32,170 bases of DNA from a virus, in the IMG/VR virus record IMGVR_UViG_3300035688_000043, positions 1 to 32,170 of that record, one strand, 5' to 3'. Each line of letters starts with the position of its first letter. Position 1 is the stretch's first letter. The notes below the pieces were generated by a model. It was not told where the DNA came from. It worked only from the letters and a program-made list of their open reading frames with translations, and ran no database searches. The translations under genes were made by a program, and so were the position numbers. This document shows, in pieces, positions 15,818 to 23,904 of this stretch.

Positions 15818-16122
15818 AATTGGCAGTCCAGTTGCCGAAATTCAAGCTGGATTGCCAAACCTGCAACAAAACGCAGAAAAGAGAACGCGGATGCGTAAAA
15901 GACAGCGTAATACCGAATGCGTGGGAATTAGACGGGGGGAAATTCAGTAGATGCCCAAAGAAGCTAATTACAACGCAAAGTTATAAATATATCAGAGCCT
16001 ATAATTTTTATAAGGAAGCACATTTATTGCCTAACCCGGGGATATGGCAGGAGCAACCGTTGAAATTTATAGAAATAGTTGAGTTTATCGATGGAGTGGT
16101 AAGAGAAGGGGAGAAAGGATGA
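15389..16122 (+). CDS. Tail assembly chaperone GT-like protein, made by -1 frameshift
   Basis: A -1 slip on A AAA AAC (15808-15814) replaces the stop by CTA AAA TTG and continues in the next frame to 16122, giving about 244 residues. The T-like extension holds four cysteines (in its AVQLPKFKLDCQTC... part: CxxC, then GC and RCPKK), suggesting a zinc-binding knuckle. The frame has only a TTG (15820) and no ribosome binding site of its own, which further supports expression by frameshift. In lambda the GT form links the tape measure and tube subunits. Zinc-type T domains are known in some phages, but this one was not searched. Confidence 0.82.
15808..15858 (+). promoter_or_regulatory. Programmed -1 frameshift signal
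   Basis: Slippery heptamer A AAA AAC (15808-15814) in the correct frame is followed by a 5-base spacer that includes the TAA stop. Then comes a 12 bp stem, TTGGCAGTCCAG (15820-15831) with CTGGATTGCCAA (15847-15858), containing one G-U pair and a 15-base loop. All three elements of a classic -1 frameshift site are present at the expected spacing, in the tail chaperone position where such shifts are widely conserved. Confidence 0.9.
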
Positions 16123-16140
16123 AAAAAATCGATATGGAGA

Positions 16141-16674
16141 TTATTCAGATTTGTAACCCTTAATACGCATACATCTATTGAATTCTTCAGATTTTCTTCC
16201 CATCGTAGAACCCAAAATACCAAGCATCATGCCGGAACCGGAAGAAGCAGGAGTCTCAGCTACGTATTTACAATCTTCGATATCTTTTTGAGTTTGTTCG
16301 GGGGATTTTTGAGGATTATTCCACTTATAATTATAGGCAGTGGCACATCCCGATAAGAATATTATGGAAAATAAAATTAAAAGACATTTTGATGGTTTTC
16401 TTAAAGCGACAGTAATAAGGGATGCCATAACTATGGGGATACACCAGAAAGCAATACCAAACATAATTGTTGGAAAAACAACTTCAGAAAAAAAATCATT
16501 GCTATTAATGCATTCGAATAATATAGCTCTTTTTGCTTCCTGTTCCCCCGAAACTATTTTTAACTGCTCGTATGCTGTTTGGTATTCTATTCTCTGCTTA
16601 TCACAATTCCATATAAAAATAAGAGCCGTTATTAATATCGATAATATTGTCCAGATAATTAAGAATCTCTTCAT
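16141..16674 (-). CDS. Reverse-strand membrane protein with lipobox-like C-terminal part (moron)
   Basis: This is the only convincing minus-strand gene. On that strand AAGGAG and a 5-base spacer precede the ATG at 16674, giving 177 residues. Segment 1 (LIIWTILSILITALIFIW) and segment 2 (FPTIMFGIAFWCIPIVMASL) span the membrane. A third hydrophobic stretch ends in LSGC at residues 107-110 (lipobox-like), followed by a soluble tail with paired cysteines (EDCKYVAETP, FNRCMRIKGYKSE) of a kind seen in small phage/prophage lipoproteins. It resembles a fusion of a two-helix membrane protein and a lipoprotein. It splits the usual chaperone-tape measure pair. Morons like this are often expressed in lysogens for superinfection exclusion or envelope changes; that role is inferred. 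Confidence 0.7.
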   Translation of the reverse strand: MKRFLIIWTILSILITALIFIWNCDKQRIEYQTAYEQLKIVSGEQEAKRAILFECINSNDFFSEVVFPTIMFGIAFWCIPIVMASLITVALRKPSKCLLILFSIIFLSGCATAYNYKWNNPQKSPEQTQKDIEDCKYVAETPASSGSGMMLGILGSTMGRKSEEFNRCMRIKGYKSE

Positions 16675-16693
16675 GATATCTCCTTGGTTAAGA

Positions 16694-16722
16694 AGTTTAA
16701 CATATAATCTGGAGGTTGTCAA
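16694..16722 (-). promoter_or_regulatory. Promoter for the reverse-strand moron
   Basis: Read on the minus strand: TTGACA (16722-16717), a 17-base spacer and TAAACT (16699-16694), about 20 bases upstream of the moron start. The -35 is perfect and the -10 matches four of six. The promoter overlaps the GGAGG ribosome binding site and start codon of the tape measure gene, so leftward transcription in the lysogen would oppose the late message. Confidence 0.6.
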
Positions 16723-18179
16723 TGCCCTCTAATAAAGAAATAGAGATAACTTTAACACTTAAAGATGCGGCTACAAAAAAAATTCAAAGTTTTAGAAGCA
16801 GTGTAAAAGAATTTTCAAATGCTACAAAAGATAGTTTGGCGCCAATTTTAAATCTTAGGCAGGCGTGGCATAAATTTGGGCTAGCTTCTGCTTTTGTCGT
16901 TGCTGGTCTTACTGCTGCCGTATCCCAGGTAAATAAATTGCGCGAGGAAGTAAAACAATTTGACAATATTGCAATCAAAATGGGCATTTCTACTGAAACT
17001 CTATCAAGAAAAATATATGGATTTAATATTGCCACAATTAACGCAAGGATAGGAATGGGAGAATTCCAAGCCTATGGCGCTAATATAGAAAAAATCGTAA
17101 AAGGAGGCTCATCCGGTGGATTAAATATTTTAGGTTCTATAGCAAAATATTGGCGAGCTTATAATCTACGTCTAAATGCTGAAGAGGAAATGAGGGAAGT
17201 ACCTTCTTGGTCCCAAGCTCTTAAAGAAGCCGAGAGACAGAAACTCGCTGAAATTCAAACAAGGAAAGAAAGCGAGGCTTATAAGAAAGGGATCGTGGCA
17301 GAAACTATAGCCAAAACAAAACAATTAGAGTTATCCGAATATGAATATAAAAGATGGCTATTAGATCAGGAAGTAAAAAATTATGCTAATGTCGGAGTAG
17401 GCAAAATAAATCTTTCCTCATACGAAACTGTTGCAATAAAACGTCTTGAAGAAGATAAGACCTTAGAACTCAATAAACAACAGGCCGTAAGATTAAAATC
17501 CGAGGGAAAAACTATACAGGCTTTTATTCTTGAACAGAAGACTGCCAAGCAAGCATATATCCGCATCTGGGGGCCCGATAGTGAAACAACTAAAGCCTTT
17601 ATAGACGGCCAAAAGGTGCAACTCAAAGAAGCAAAACTTGCCTATTATGGCCTCAGAAGTGAAGCTATTATCTGGCGCGATTTAATGAAAGATTCTATTC
17701 AACAAACCTCACAATACTTTGGGAATGTTCTTTATAGTGGTATCAAAAATAAATTTTCCGACCTCAAAGATGTCGTGGCCAGCTTTGGTGATACTTTACT
17801 TCAAGCAATTACCCAAGCGGCAGCTGCCTGGGTAATGACTAAATCTTTTGGCTTTTTAGGCCTTACTTTCCATAAAGGCGGCATGGTTTACCATTCTAGT
17901 GGAATAATCCGTGCCCATTCCGGCCTTGCCCCCGATGAGGTCCCCCTTATTGCACAAACCGGTGAAGCAGTCCTTTCCCGCAGGGGAGTAGCGGCTGCCG
18001 GTGGGCCTGATGTCATCCGCCAGTTCAATACCGGCCGCGGAGGAGGAAATCAGACTATTAATTATTACAATACCATCATAGCGCCACCTGGGACTACCAA
18101 AGAGGAATTAGAAAGAATGCTTATAAATGCTTTAAATCGTAATCGACCCGTAAAATACGCCATAAAAAACAGGGTATAA
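16722..18179 (+). CDS. Tape measure protein (short)
   Basis: ATG 16722 (485 residues) follows GGAGG at 16711-16715; a TTG at 16716 is not needed. The N-terminus (EIEITLTLKDAATKKIQSFR) is typical for tape measures, with a hydrophobic stretch (FGLASAFVVAGLTAAVSQ) soon after. A long coiled-coil centre rich in Lys/Glu follows, then the family's C-terminal signature: FHKGGMVYHSSGIIRAHSGL, DEVPLIAQTGEAVLSRRGVA. It sets tail length and is threaded into the host at infection. By the usual ~0.15 nm per residue, the tail would be about 70 nm, rather short. Confidence 0.88.
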   Translation: MPSNKEIEITLTLKDAATKKIQSFRSSVKEFSNATKDSLAPILNLRQAWHKFGLASAFVVAGLTAAVSQVNKLREEVKQFDNIAIKMGISTETLSRKIYGFNIATINARIGMGEFQAYGANIEKIVKGGSSGGLNILGSIAKYWRAYNLRLNAEEEMREVPSWSQALKEAERQKLAEIQTRKESEAYKKGIVAETIAKTKQLELSEYEYKRWLLDQEVKNYANVGVGKINLSSYETVAIKRLEEDKTLELNKQQAVRLKSEGKTIQAFILEQKTAKQAYIRIWGPDSETTKAFIDGQKVQLKEAKLAYYGLRSEAIIWRDLMKDSIQQTSQYFGNVLYSGIKNKFSDLKDVVASFGDTLLQAITQAAAAWVMTKSFGFLGLTFHKGGMVYHSSGIIRAHSGLAPDEVPLIAQTGEAVLSRRGVAAAGGPDVIRQFNTGRGGGNQTINYYNTIIAPPGTTKEELERMLINALNRNRPVKYAIKNRV

Positions 18180-18181
18180 CT

Positions 18182-18775
18182 ATGAGTACTGAAATACTTT
18201 CTTTAATTCCCGAATTCGGATTAAGAGAAAAAATAAAATTTACCACCTTAATCTTTGAAGGCGATATCCCCGGGAAGGAACGCCGGCACAATAAAAGTGA
18301 ATCCGGTATACGTTCTCTTCTCCTTCAACTTAAAACTCAAACAGAAGCTGTCATGGATACCATCTGGGATTTTTATGTTGCCCGCAAAGGCGCTTACGAT
18401 ACCTTTTGGATAAAATTTCCTACATCTAAAAATAGTAAACGCCTTGCTGAATCCGTAGGGACTGGAGACGGAGCAGAAACTGTCTTTACATTGGATTGTT
18501 TTCCTATAGATACTTCTACTCTTAAAGTATATCTGGATGGAGTATTGCAAACGAGCGGATATACCGTAACAAATAACCTTACTACAGAAGCCGCCGAAGT
18601 CACCTTTACTAACCCTGTGGGAGACAATGTAGTCGTAACTGCCGATTATGAATATTATATCCAGGTCAGATTCGCAATTGATGAGTTGGATCGCGAACTA
18701 TTCGCTTATTTGTTATATAACACATCCCTGGAACTAATAGAAGTTCTTTGGGACATATATACACCGCCAAACTAA
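18182..18775 (+). CDS. Tail protein, DUF2460 family
   Basis: The 197-residue protein matches DUF2460: an N-terminal half ending in a conserved aromatic segment (ARKGAYDTFWIKFP), an inserted beta module (VGTGDGAETVFTLDCFP to VVTADYEYYIQVRF) and the closing RFAIDELDREL. DUF2460 proteins belong to the distal tail/baseplate of siphoviruses and gene transfer agents and always sit before the BR0599/gpL-like gene, as here. It follows the tape measure by two bases with only a weak ribosome binding site, so translation may be coupled. Confidence 0.82.
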   Translation: MSTEILSLIPEFGLREKIKFTTLIFEGDIPGKERRHNKSESGIRSLLLQLKTQTEAVMDTIWDFYVARKGAYDTFWIKFPTSKNSKRLAESVGTGDGAETVFTLDCFPIDTSTLKVYLDGVLQTSGYTVTNNLTTEAAEVTFTNPVGDNVVVTADYEYYIQVRFAIDELDRELFAYLLYNTSLELIEVLWDIYTPPN

Positions 18776-18776
18776 A

Positions 18777-19649
18777 ATGTTTAATTTAGCCGATATCTTT
18801 AAATCCGAAGCATTAAAACGTCAGAATTCTCCCCTCGAACTTTATGATATCTACCTTGGCGCCCAAGATGAATGCGACGTAAATACAAAATATTTCTGCT
18901 CCTGTCAGCGCAAAATCAATTTTTTTAATCTTGACGGAGACCCCGCAGTTTATCTATCCATACGCGGTAAACGCGCATCCATTCCCTACAGCAGTCAATT
19001 AGAAATAGAGGTCTTTGAGGCTGAATTCGACAATGTGGATGGCGCCTGGAATAACTGGTTATTAACCTATGATATTGTCGGCAAAAGAGTCATCATACGT
19101 AAAGTCTTCCGCAATCTTCTTTCTGATCCTACGCATGCAAAAATAATGTTTGACGGAGTCGTAAACGGTATAAACGAAATCACTGAAAAATCCATAAAAT
19201 TAGAATTTAAATCGAAGTTGCGTTCCTTAGACTTTCAGACCGGCCGGATGCAGCAACTCTATTGCAGTTATATCTTTGGGGATGAAGATTGCACAAAAAA
19301 TCCGGGCCTTATCACAGATCAGGCCATCGAAGCTGGAAGCAGCGCATCCTACATAATCGATTCTAACCGTACCGAAGCGGATGATTACTGGAAAGACGGG
19401 CTTATCATCTTTTTAGATGGAGATAATGCCGGCCAGGAGCGAATAGTAACAAGTTTTGTCTCGGCGGAACATAAAATGATCTTGGATTTCGCCTTACCTT
19501 ATACTCCTACCTCTGGAGATAAATATTCATTAGAAAGAGGTTGCGATAAATCCTTAACCGTATGCACCAATCGGCATAGCAACCAAGCAAATTTCGGAGG
19601 TTTTCCGCATATCCCTATGTTGATAAATCCGATAGCAAAGGAAGAATAA
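18777..19649 (+). CDS. Tail tip protein, BR0599/DUF2163 (gpL-like) with four conserved cysteines
   Basis: A 290-residue protein. The C-terminus GCDKSLTVCTNRHSNQANF followed by GGFPHIP is the signature of the BR0599 family, functional counterparts of lambda gpL. Cysteines are at 163, 172, 256 and 263. The 9- and 7-residue spacings within the pairs recall the four cysteines that hold an iron-sulfur cluster in lambda gpL (from memory). About 80 residues between the pairs form a beta module (SYIIDSNRTEADDYWKDGLI...). It caps the distal tail tube with the DUF2460 protein. Its stop overlaps the start of the next gene (TAATG). Confidence 0.82.
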   Translation: MFNLADIFKSEALKRQNSPLELYDIYLGAQDECDVNTKYFCSCQRKINFFNLDGDPAVYLSIRGKRASIPYSSQLEIEVFEAEFDNVDGAWNNWLLTYDIVGKRVIIRKVFRNLLSDPTHAKIMFDGVVNGINEITEKSIKLEFKSKLRSLDFQTGRMQQLYCSYIFGDEDCTKNPGLITDQAIEAGSSASYIIDSNRTEADDYWKDGLIIFLDGDNAGQERIVTSFVSAEHKMILDFALPYTPTSGDKYSLERGCDKSLTVCTNRHSNQANFGGFPHIPMLINPIAKEE

Positions 19650-22600
19650 TGCAAAAACAAGATATAGATTTATTAAATAAGCTTATCGGTATTCCCTGGA
19701 AGGAAGATGGCAGGGATTATTCTGGGGCTGACTGTGGCGGCCTTATGCAACTTTATTTTAATGCCAAAGGGATAAAAGGAGAAGCCCCTAAAATCAGCGA
19801 AGTAAAAAATTGGCCCCCTGAAAAAATAGTCCAAAAGCTTCGTGATCAAAGTGAAATAATCAATAATGCCATAGATATCAAACCGGAAGATATTCTGGTC
19901 TTTAATATAAATAATGAACTACATGTCGGTCTATATCTCGGCTACGGCAGAATGCTCCATGCGCGCGCAGGGCAAACCAGTAAAATCAGCCCCCTCAATA
20001 TATATTGGATAAAATATTTTACCTTTGCTATTCGTATAAAAGATGGACAGATTTTTATCCCACCTGCAGGCCCCCCGGTTGTAATAGGGGCATTAATAGC
20101 CGCCGGCATAGGCACCGGAGTAGGTTATATTACCGGAGGATGGCAGGGGGCTCTCTTGGGATTCGCCGGCGGGCTTCTTTTTGGCATAGGTGCTGCTTTC
20201 GTAGGAGCCGCTTTAGGAACAGCTTTACAAAGTCAATATAAAAAAGGCGGTAGTGCGAGTTCCATGAAATATCAATTCGGAGAATTGCAGACGTCTGCAA
20301 CAAATCAAATAGTTGTCCCCAGGATTTATGGCCCCATGCGTTTTGCCGGCAATATAGTAGCGCAAAATCCGATAGAAGGCGGGGAAGTAGTAGATATGAT
20401 TGTGGTTCTATGCGAAGGAGAGATAGAAAGCATAAGCAATGTGCTTTTGGATGGCGAGCCCATTGCAAATTTTCCTGGTTGTAGTTATATCGCTTTTCTC
20501 GGCACCCCTACTCAAAATGTCGAAACCGATAGTGGCATGGATCTCAATGGTGTCCAATATCGCAATTTAGCCTGCCTATATATTCATTTGGAGTCATCCG
20601 ATAAGCTTAAGGGTGGCCGCCCCAATATCATCTGTACAGTAGAAGGCCAAAAGGTGCAAACCTGGAACGGTTCTTCCTGGAGCAGTAGCAAAACTTATTC
20701 CACCAATCCTGTAGGCTGTATCAGAGATTATCTTATTACCCGGGTACAACGCGGCGGATGCGGATATTCTATAATTGATCTGCATAGCAACTCTTTTGGT
20801 GAAACTTACGATGATTGTAATGACTTGGTTGACAACGGAGCCGGTGGAACAGAAAAACGTTATGAAATATCTTATGCGATAGACCAGAAACGTGCAGCCA
20901 TAGATAACCTTTCGGAGATGCTTCTTTCTTTTGCCGGCACTCTCTTCCGCAGCGGCTCACAATTTAAACTCATTTGTGCCAAATCAAAATCAGCCGTAGC
21001 GTCAATAGAAGAAGCTGATATGAAAGATTTCCGTATCATCCTGAAAAAGCTTGATCAGAAATTTAACCGCCTCGGAATTGAATATATTGATCCTGATCAA
21101 GATGACGCAAAGATATTGGCCTGGGGAGCGGAAGATAAAGCCGATCAGGATCGCCGCGGCATCTTTGAGCAAGTCATTAATATCCCTTCTATAGAAAAAC
21201 GCACTCAGGCCCTAAGGCTGGCCAATCAATTCTTTTATGAACTTAAACTTTGTCCATTGGGAATGGAATTTTTCACATCCCTTAATGCCATATCCTGGGA
21301 ACTGGGGGATGTTGTCAATTTAACACATTCCAGAATGAACTGGACTAACAAATCCGTACTTATTCTTGGTATTGAAGAAACCGAAATGGAGACCTTCCGC
21401 ATTACTGTTCAAGAATATAATTCAACTATTTATAATGACCGTTATGGTGCCACGATTGAAACCTTTAAATATGGTACCCCGCCTAATCCCTATGCACCGG
21501 TAACCGAAATAAGCAATTTACAGATATCCGAAGGGGAATATTATCTTCATAAAGATGGTACCGTAGGATCTGATATCCTTATTAGCTGGAATGCTCCCTC
21601 AGATTCTAGCCGTATGTTTTTAAGTCATTACCAGATTGAACTTAAAAAAGCCGGAGGTGACTGGCATGTTGTAGGCACAACAACCGCTATTAATCATACA
21701 ATTTCTGGAATTCAAGATGAGATTACTTATCAAGTAAGAGTTAAAACCGTATCTATAAATCATATCGTTTCTGATGGAATTATTTCTTCTGAACTTACTA
21801 TCCTAGGTAAACTTAATCCCCCTGCTAATCCTACCGGTTTTGAAGTATATCAGCAGGGAAATCAATTAAGAATCAAATGCGATCCCTGCCCGGACGTGGA
21901 TTTCGCCTTCTTCCGCTTTAAAAAAGGTTCAGAATGGTCTACCGGAGATATCATAGCCGAGCGCGCCGACGTCACGGAATTTTCTTATCCCGTAGGGGAA
22001 ATAGGACTACAGACCTTTATGGTCAAGGCAGTAGATAGGTCCGGCATCGAAAGTAATGCTCCCGGAATAGACACTATTGATGTTGTCCCTCCCCCAGATA
22101 TGAACTTCGTCAACATCTTTGACCGCTGGGGCGTGCCTTTGGAATTTAAATTAAATAATCTTGAGCAGGTTCAGGCGAATTATCACAATTCCAGTTATGT
22201 CCGCCCCTGCCTGGCTCTTAAAACTGCCACCACCTGGGAAGAACGCGAAGCAGAGGCCAAGACCTGGGAGCAGCAGGAGGCAGACGGGGGACTTCTGCTC
22301 GACGGCAACGTGGAAACTTCCGGCTACGCTGAAATGATCCAACCCTACGATATCGGTACCATAATAGAATTTCAAATGGTGGTGGATGCAGATTATAAAA
22401 ATGTAACCGGTGGAACAGTCACTATCCAAGTCAGCTATAGCGAAGACGGAATAACTTATCCATCTTTTGCCGCCATAGACCCGACTATCACCTACCGCGC
22501 CCGGTACCTAAAATTCAAAATAATAATCGAAACGTCTGATGCCGCCTATAACGTATATCTTTATAACCTTTATATTTATATAAACGCTCCATCCGTAAAA

Positions 22601-22828
22601 AAATCGTGGTTTAAAGATGTCCTCATACCCATAGCCGGAAAAACATTAATCTTTGATGCCGGTTTTACCGTACCGCCCCGCATAACGCATAGCGTTGTAA
22701 ACGGAGTTATCGGCCTGGTGATTTTTAATAATAAGACCAAAGACCAGGTAAACGTTATGGTATATGACCCGGCTACCAAGGCAGCCATAGGGACCGCCGA
22801 AATAGATGCAGAGGCGATGAGTTATTAA
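19649..22828 (+). CDS. Fused NlpC/P60 peptidase - gpI-like - gpJ-like tail tip protein
   Basis: This 1059-residue protein joins parts that are usually separate. Residues 1-130 are an NlpC/P60 cysteine peptidase with Cys29 (SGADCGG), His92 (ELHVGLYLG) and possibly His104 (MLHARAG). Residues ~142-198 are a Gly/Ala-rich hydrophobic segment like lambda gpI. Residues ~200-610 match the gpJ-type tip core (QIVVPRIYGPMRFAGNIVA, VVLCEGEIESISNVLLDGE). Two fibronectin-III-like domains follow (~615-705, ~722-800), then a discoidin-like domain (~865-980) and a C-terminal domain. The peptidase could cut peptidoglycan during DNA entry, and the distal part contacts the host. Only the peptidase would be cytoplasmic-style; whether the chain is later cleaved is unknown. 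Confidence 0.85.
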   Translation: MQKQDIDLLNKLIGIPWKEDGRDYSGADCGGLMQLYFNAKGIKGEAPKISEVKNWPPEKIVQKLRDQSEIINNAIDIKPEDILVFNINNELHVGLYLGYGRMLHARAGQTSKISPLNIYWIKYFTFAIRIKDGQIFIPPAGPPVVIGALIAAGIGTGVGYITGGWQGALLGFAGGLLFGIGAAFVGAALGTALQSQYKKGGSASSMKYQFGELQTSATNQIVVPRIYGPMRFAGNIVAQNPIEGGEVVDMIVVLCEGEIESISNVLLDGEPIANFPGCSYIAFLGTPTQNVETDSGMDLNGVQYRNLACLYIHLESSDKLKGGRPNIICTVEGQKVQTWNGSSWSSSKTYSTNPVGCIRDYLITRVQRGGCGYSIIDLHSNSFGETYDDCNDLVDNGAGGTEKRYEISYAIDQKRAAIDNLSEMLLSFAGTLFRSGSQFKLICAKSKSAVASIEEADMKDFRIILKKLDQKFNRLGIEYIDPDQDDAKILAWGAEDKADQDRRGIFEQVINIPSIEKRTQALRLANQFFYELKLCPLGMEFFTSLNAISWELGDVVNLTHSRMNWTNKSVLILGIEETEMETFRITVQEYNSTIYNDRYGATIETFKYGTPPNPYAPVTEISNLQISEGEYYLHKDGTVGSDILISWNAPSDSSRMFLSHYQIELKKAGGDWHVVGTTTAINHTISGIQDEITYQVRVKTVSINHIVSDGIISSELTILGKLNPPANPTGFEVYQQGNQLRIKCDPCPDVDFAFFRFKKGSEWSTGDIIAERADVTEFSYPVGEIGLQTFMVKAVDRSGIESNAPGIDTIDVVPPPDMNFVNIFDRWGVPLEFKLNNLEQVQANYHNSSYVRPCLALKTATTWEEREAEAKTWEQQEADGGLLLDGNVETSGYAEMIQPYDIGTIIEFQMVVDADYKNVTGGTVTIQVSYSEDGITYPSFAAIDPTITYRARYLKFKIIIETSDAAYNVYLYNLYIYINAPSVKKSWFKDVLIPIAGKTLIFDAGFTVPPRITHSVVNGVIGLVIFNNKTKDQVNVMVYDPATKAAIGTAEIDAEAMSY

Positions 22829-22965
22829 TGAAAGGGTATTGTGCTACTTGCAAAAAGATAACTGATATCAATAATCCGCAATCCGTTAAATTACCCAATG
22901 CCAAACGTGTAACCAAAGGTAATTGTGCGGAATGCGGCACAGAAATCTGGAAAAAGGAGACCTAA
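22828..22965 (+). CDS. Small zinc ribbon protein, DUF5679-like
   Basis: A 45-residue protein starting in the TAATG overlap with the tip gene and ending in another TAATG overlap with the next. MKGYCATCKK and GNCAECGTEIWKK give C5/C8 and C33/C36, and the middle NNPQSVKLPNAKRVTKG fits DUF5679 closely. That family is made of tiny zinc ribbons, often in phages, with no known function. Its last codons carry the AAGGAG ribosome binding site of the following gene. Confidence 0.75.
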   Translation: MKGYCATCKKITDINNPQSVKLPNAKRVTKGNCAECGTEIWKKET

Positions 22966-23894
22966 TGGAAAGGCATATATACGACGAAAATCAACCTCAA
23001 GGCAGCATGAGTTTATTAAATTTAAGAAATGCCCTAAGGGGTCTTTTCCAGGGGGATTTAATGTCCTTACGACCCCGAGCTTCAATGATCCTAGATGATA
23101 TGGAATATTCAACCGACGCCCTGGCTCAGGCCGCATGGAGCGGAACAGGGGTAACCGTAACCAAATCCACCACTAAATATGAAGGCAATTATGCCCTACA
23201 ATGCGCCATTGATGGTACCGGCAATCGCAAAGTATTTAAGACTGAAACTCTGGACCTGTCTGCCTTTAAGCAAATCAAACTATGGGAAAGAGTAGATGTG
23301 GCTTCGTCAGGAATACAGCTCTATTTAAAAGATAGTGCCGGCAATGAAAGTTATTGGGATATTATTACCAGCGGCACGCCAAATGATTGGCAACAGGATA
23401 TCCTGGATTTAACTACTTCGGATTCCAACAATGGCACAGATGCCGATTTATCCGATATCGTAGAATGGGGTTTTCTGGGTTTGGATACCTCAAAAACATA
23501 TATCTTTGACGCTATAAAGACCGTTTGCGGTCTTAACGTCGCCGTCCAAGGAGCATTAATAGGATCCTTCTACCGCAATGTTTATCTTGGCCTAAATAAT
23601 ATGACCTTTGCCGGAGGTCCTGCGCCGGCAATAACCCCACCTGCATCTAACCCGCGCATTGATTTGCTGGTCCTAAATGCATCCAATGCCCTAGAATGGA
23701 TAACCGGTACAGAAGCCAGCTCACCCGCAGAGCCGGCATTCCCTACAGATAAAATCCCGATTTGCCTCATATATTGTAAGACTACCATGGCAAAAGTAGT
23801 GGACTATGAAGATAAAGACGCGAATCCGAATGAAGCATATATTTATAGAGATGTGCGGCCATTATTCTGTATACCGCAGATTACGATAAGTTAA
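22965..23894 (+). CDS. Tail fibre/baseplate protein with carbohydrate-binding-like domain
   Basis: ATG 22965 behind AAGGAG gives 309 residues; an upstream frame to 22923 is just the overlap with the zinc ribbon gene. Residues ~40-190 (ILDDMEYSTDALAQAAW ... YEGNYALQCAIDGTGN ... DWQQDILDL) look like a jelly-roll, carbohydrate-binding-module or galactose-binding-like domain. The C-terminal third (SNPRIDLLVLNASNALEWITG, then PAFPTDKIPICLIYCK) is a common end of phage tail proteins. It probably forms part of the tail tip decoration next to the gpJ-like protein and may bind host sugars. No enzymatic motif is seen. Confidence 0.65.
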   Translation: MERHIYDENQPQGSMSLLNLRNALRGLFQGDLMSLRPRASMILDDMEYSTDALAQAAWSGTGVTVTKSTTKYEGNYALQCAIDGTGNRKVFKTETLDLSAFKQIKLWERVDVASSGIQLYLKDSAGNESYWDIITSGTPNDWQQDILDLTTSDSNNGTDADLSDIVEWGFLGLDTSKTYIFDAIKTVCGLNVAVQGALIGSFYRNVYLGLNNMTFAGGPAPAITPPASNPRIDLLVLNASNALEWITGTEASSPAEPAFPTDKIPICLIYCKTTMAKVVDYEDKDANPNEAYIYRDVRPLFCIPQITIS

Positions 23895-23904
23895 GGAGGA
23901 TAGT

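Noticed and set aside
16340-16732. 130-codon + strand frame across the moron
   Set aside because: It has no ribosome binding site and is opposite a minus-strand frame that has a promoter, AGGAG site, membrane helices and lipobox.
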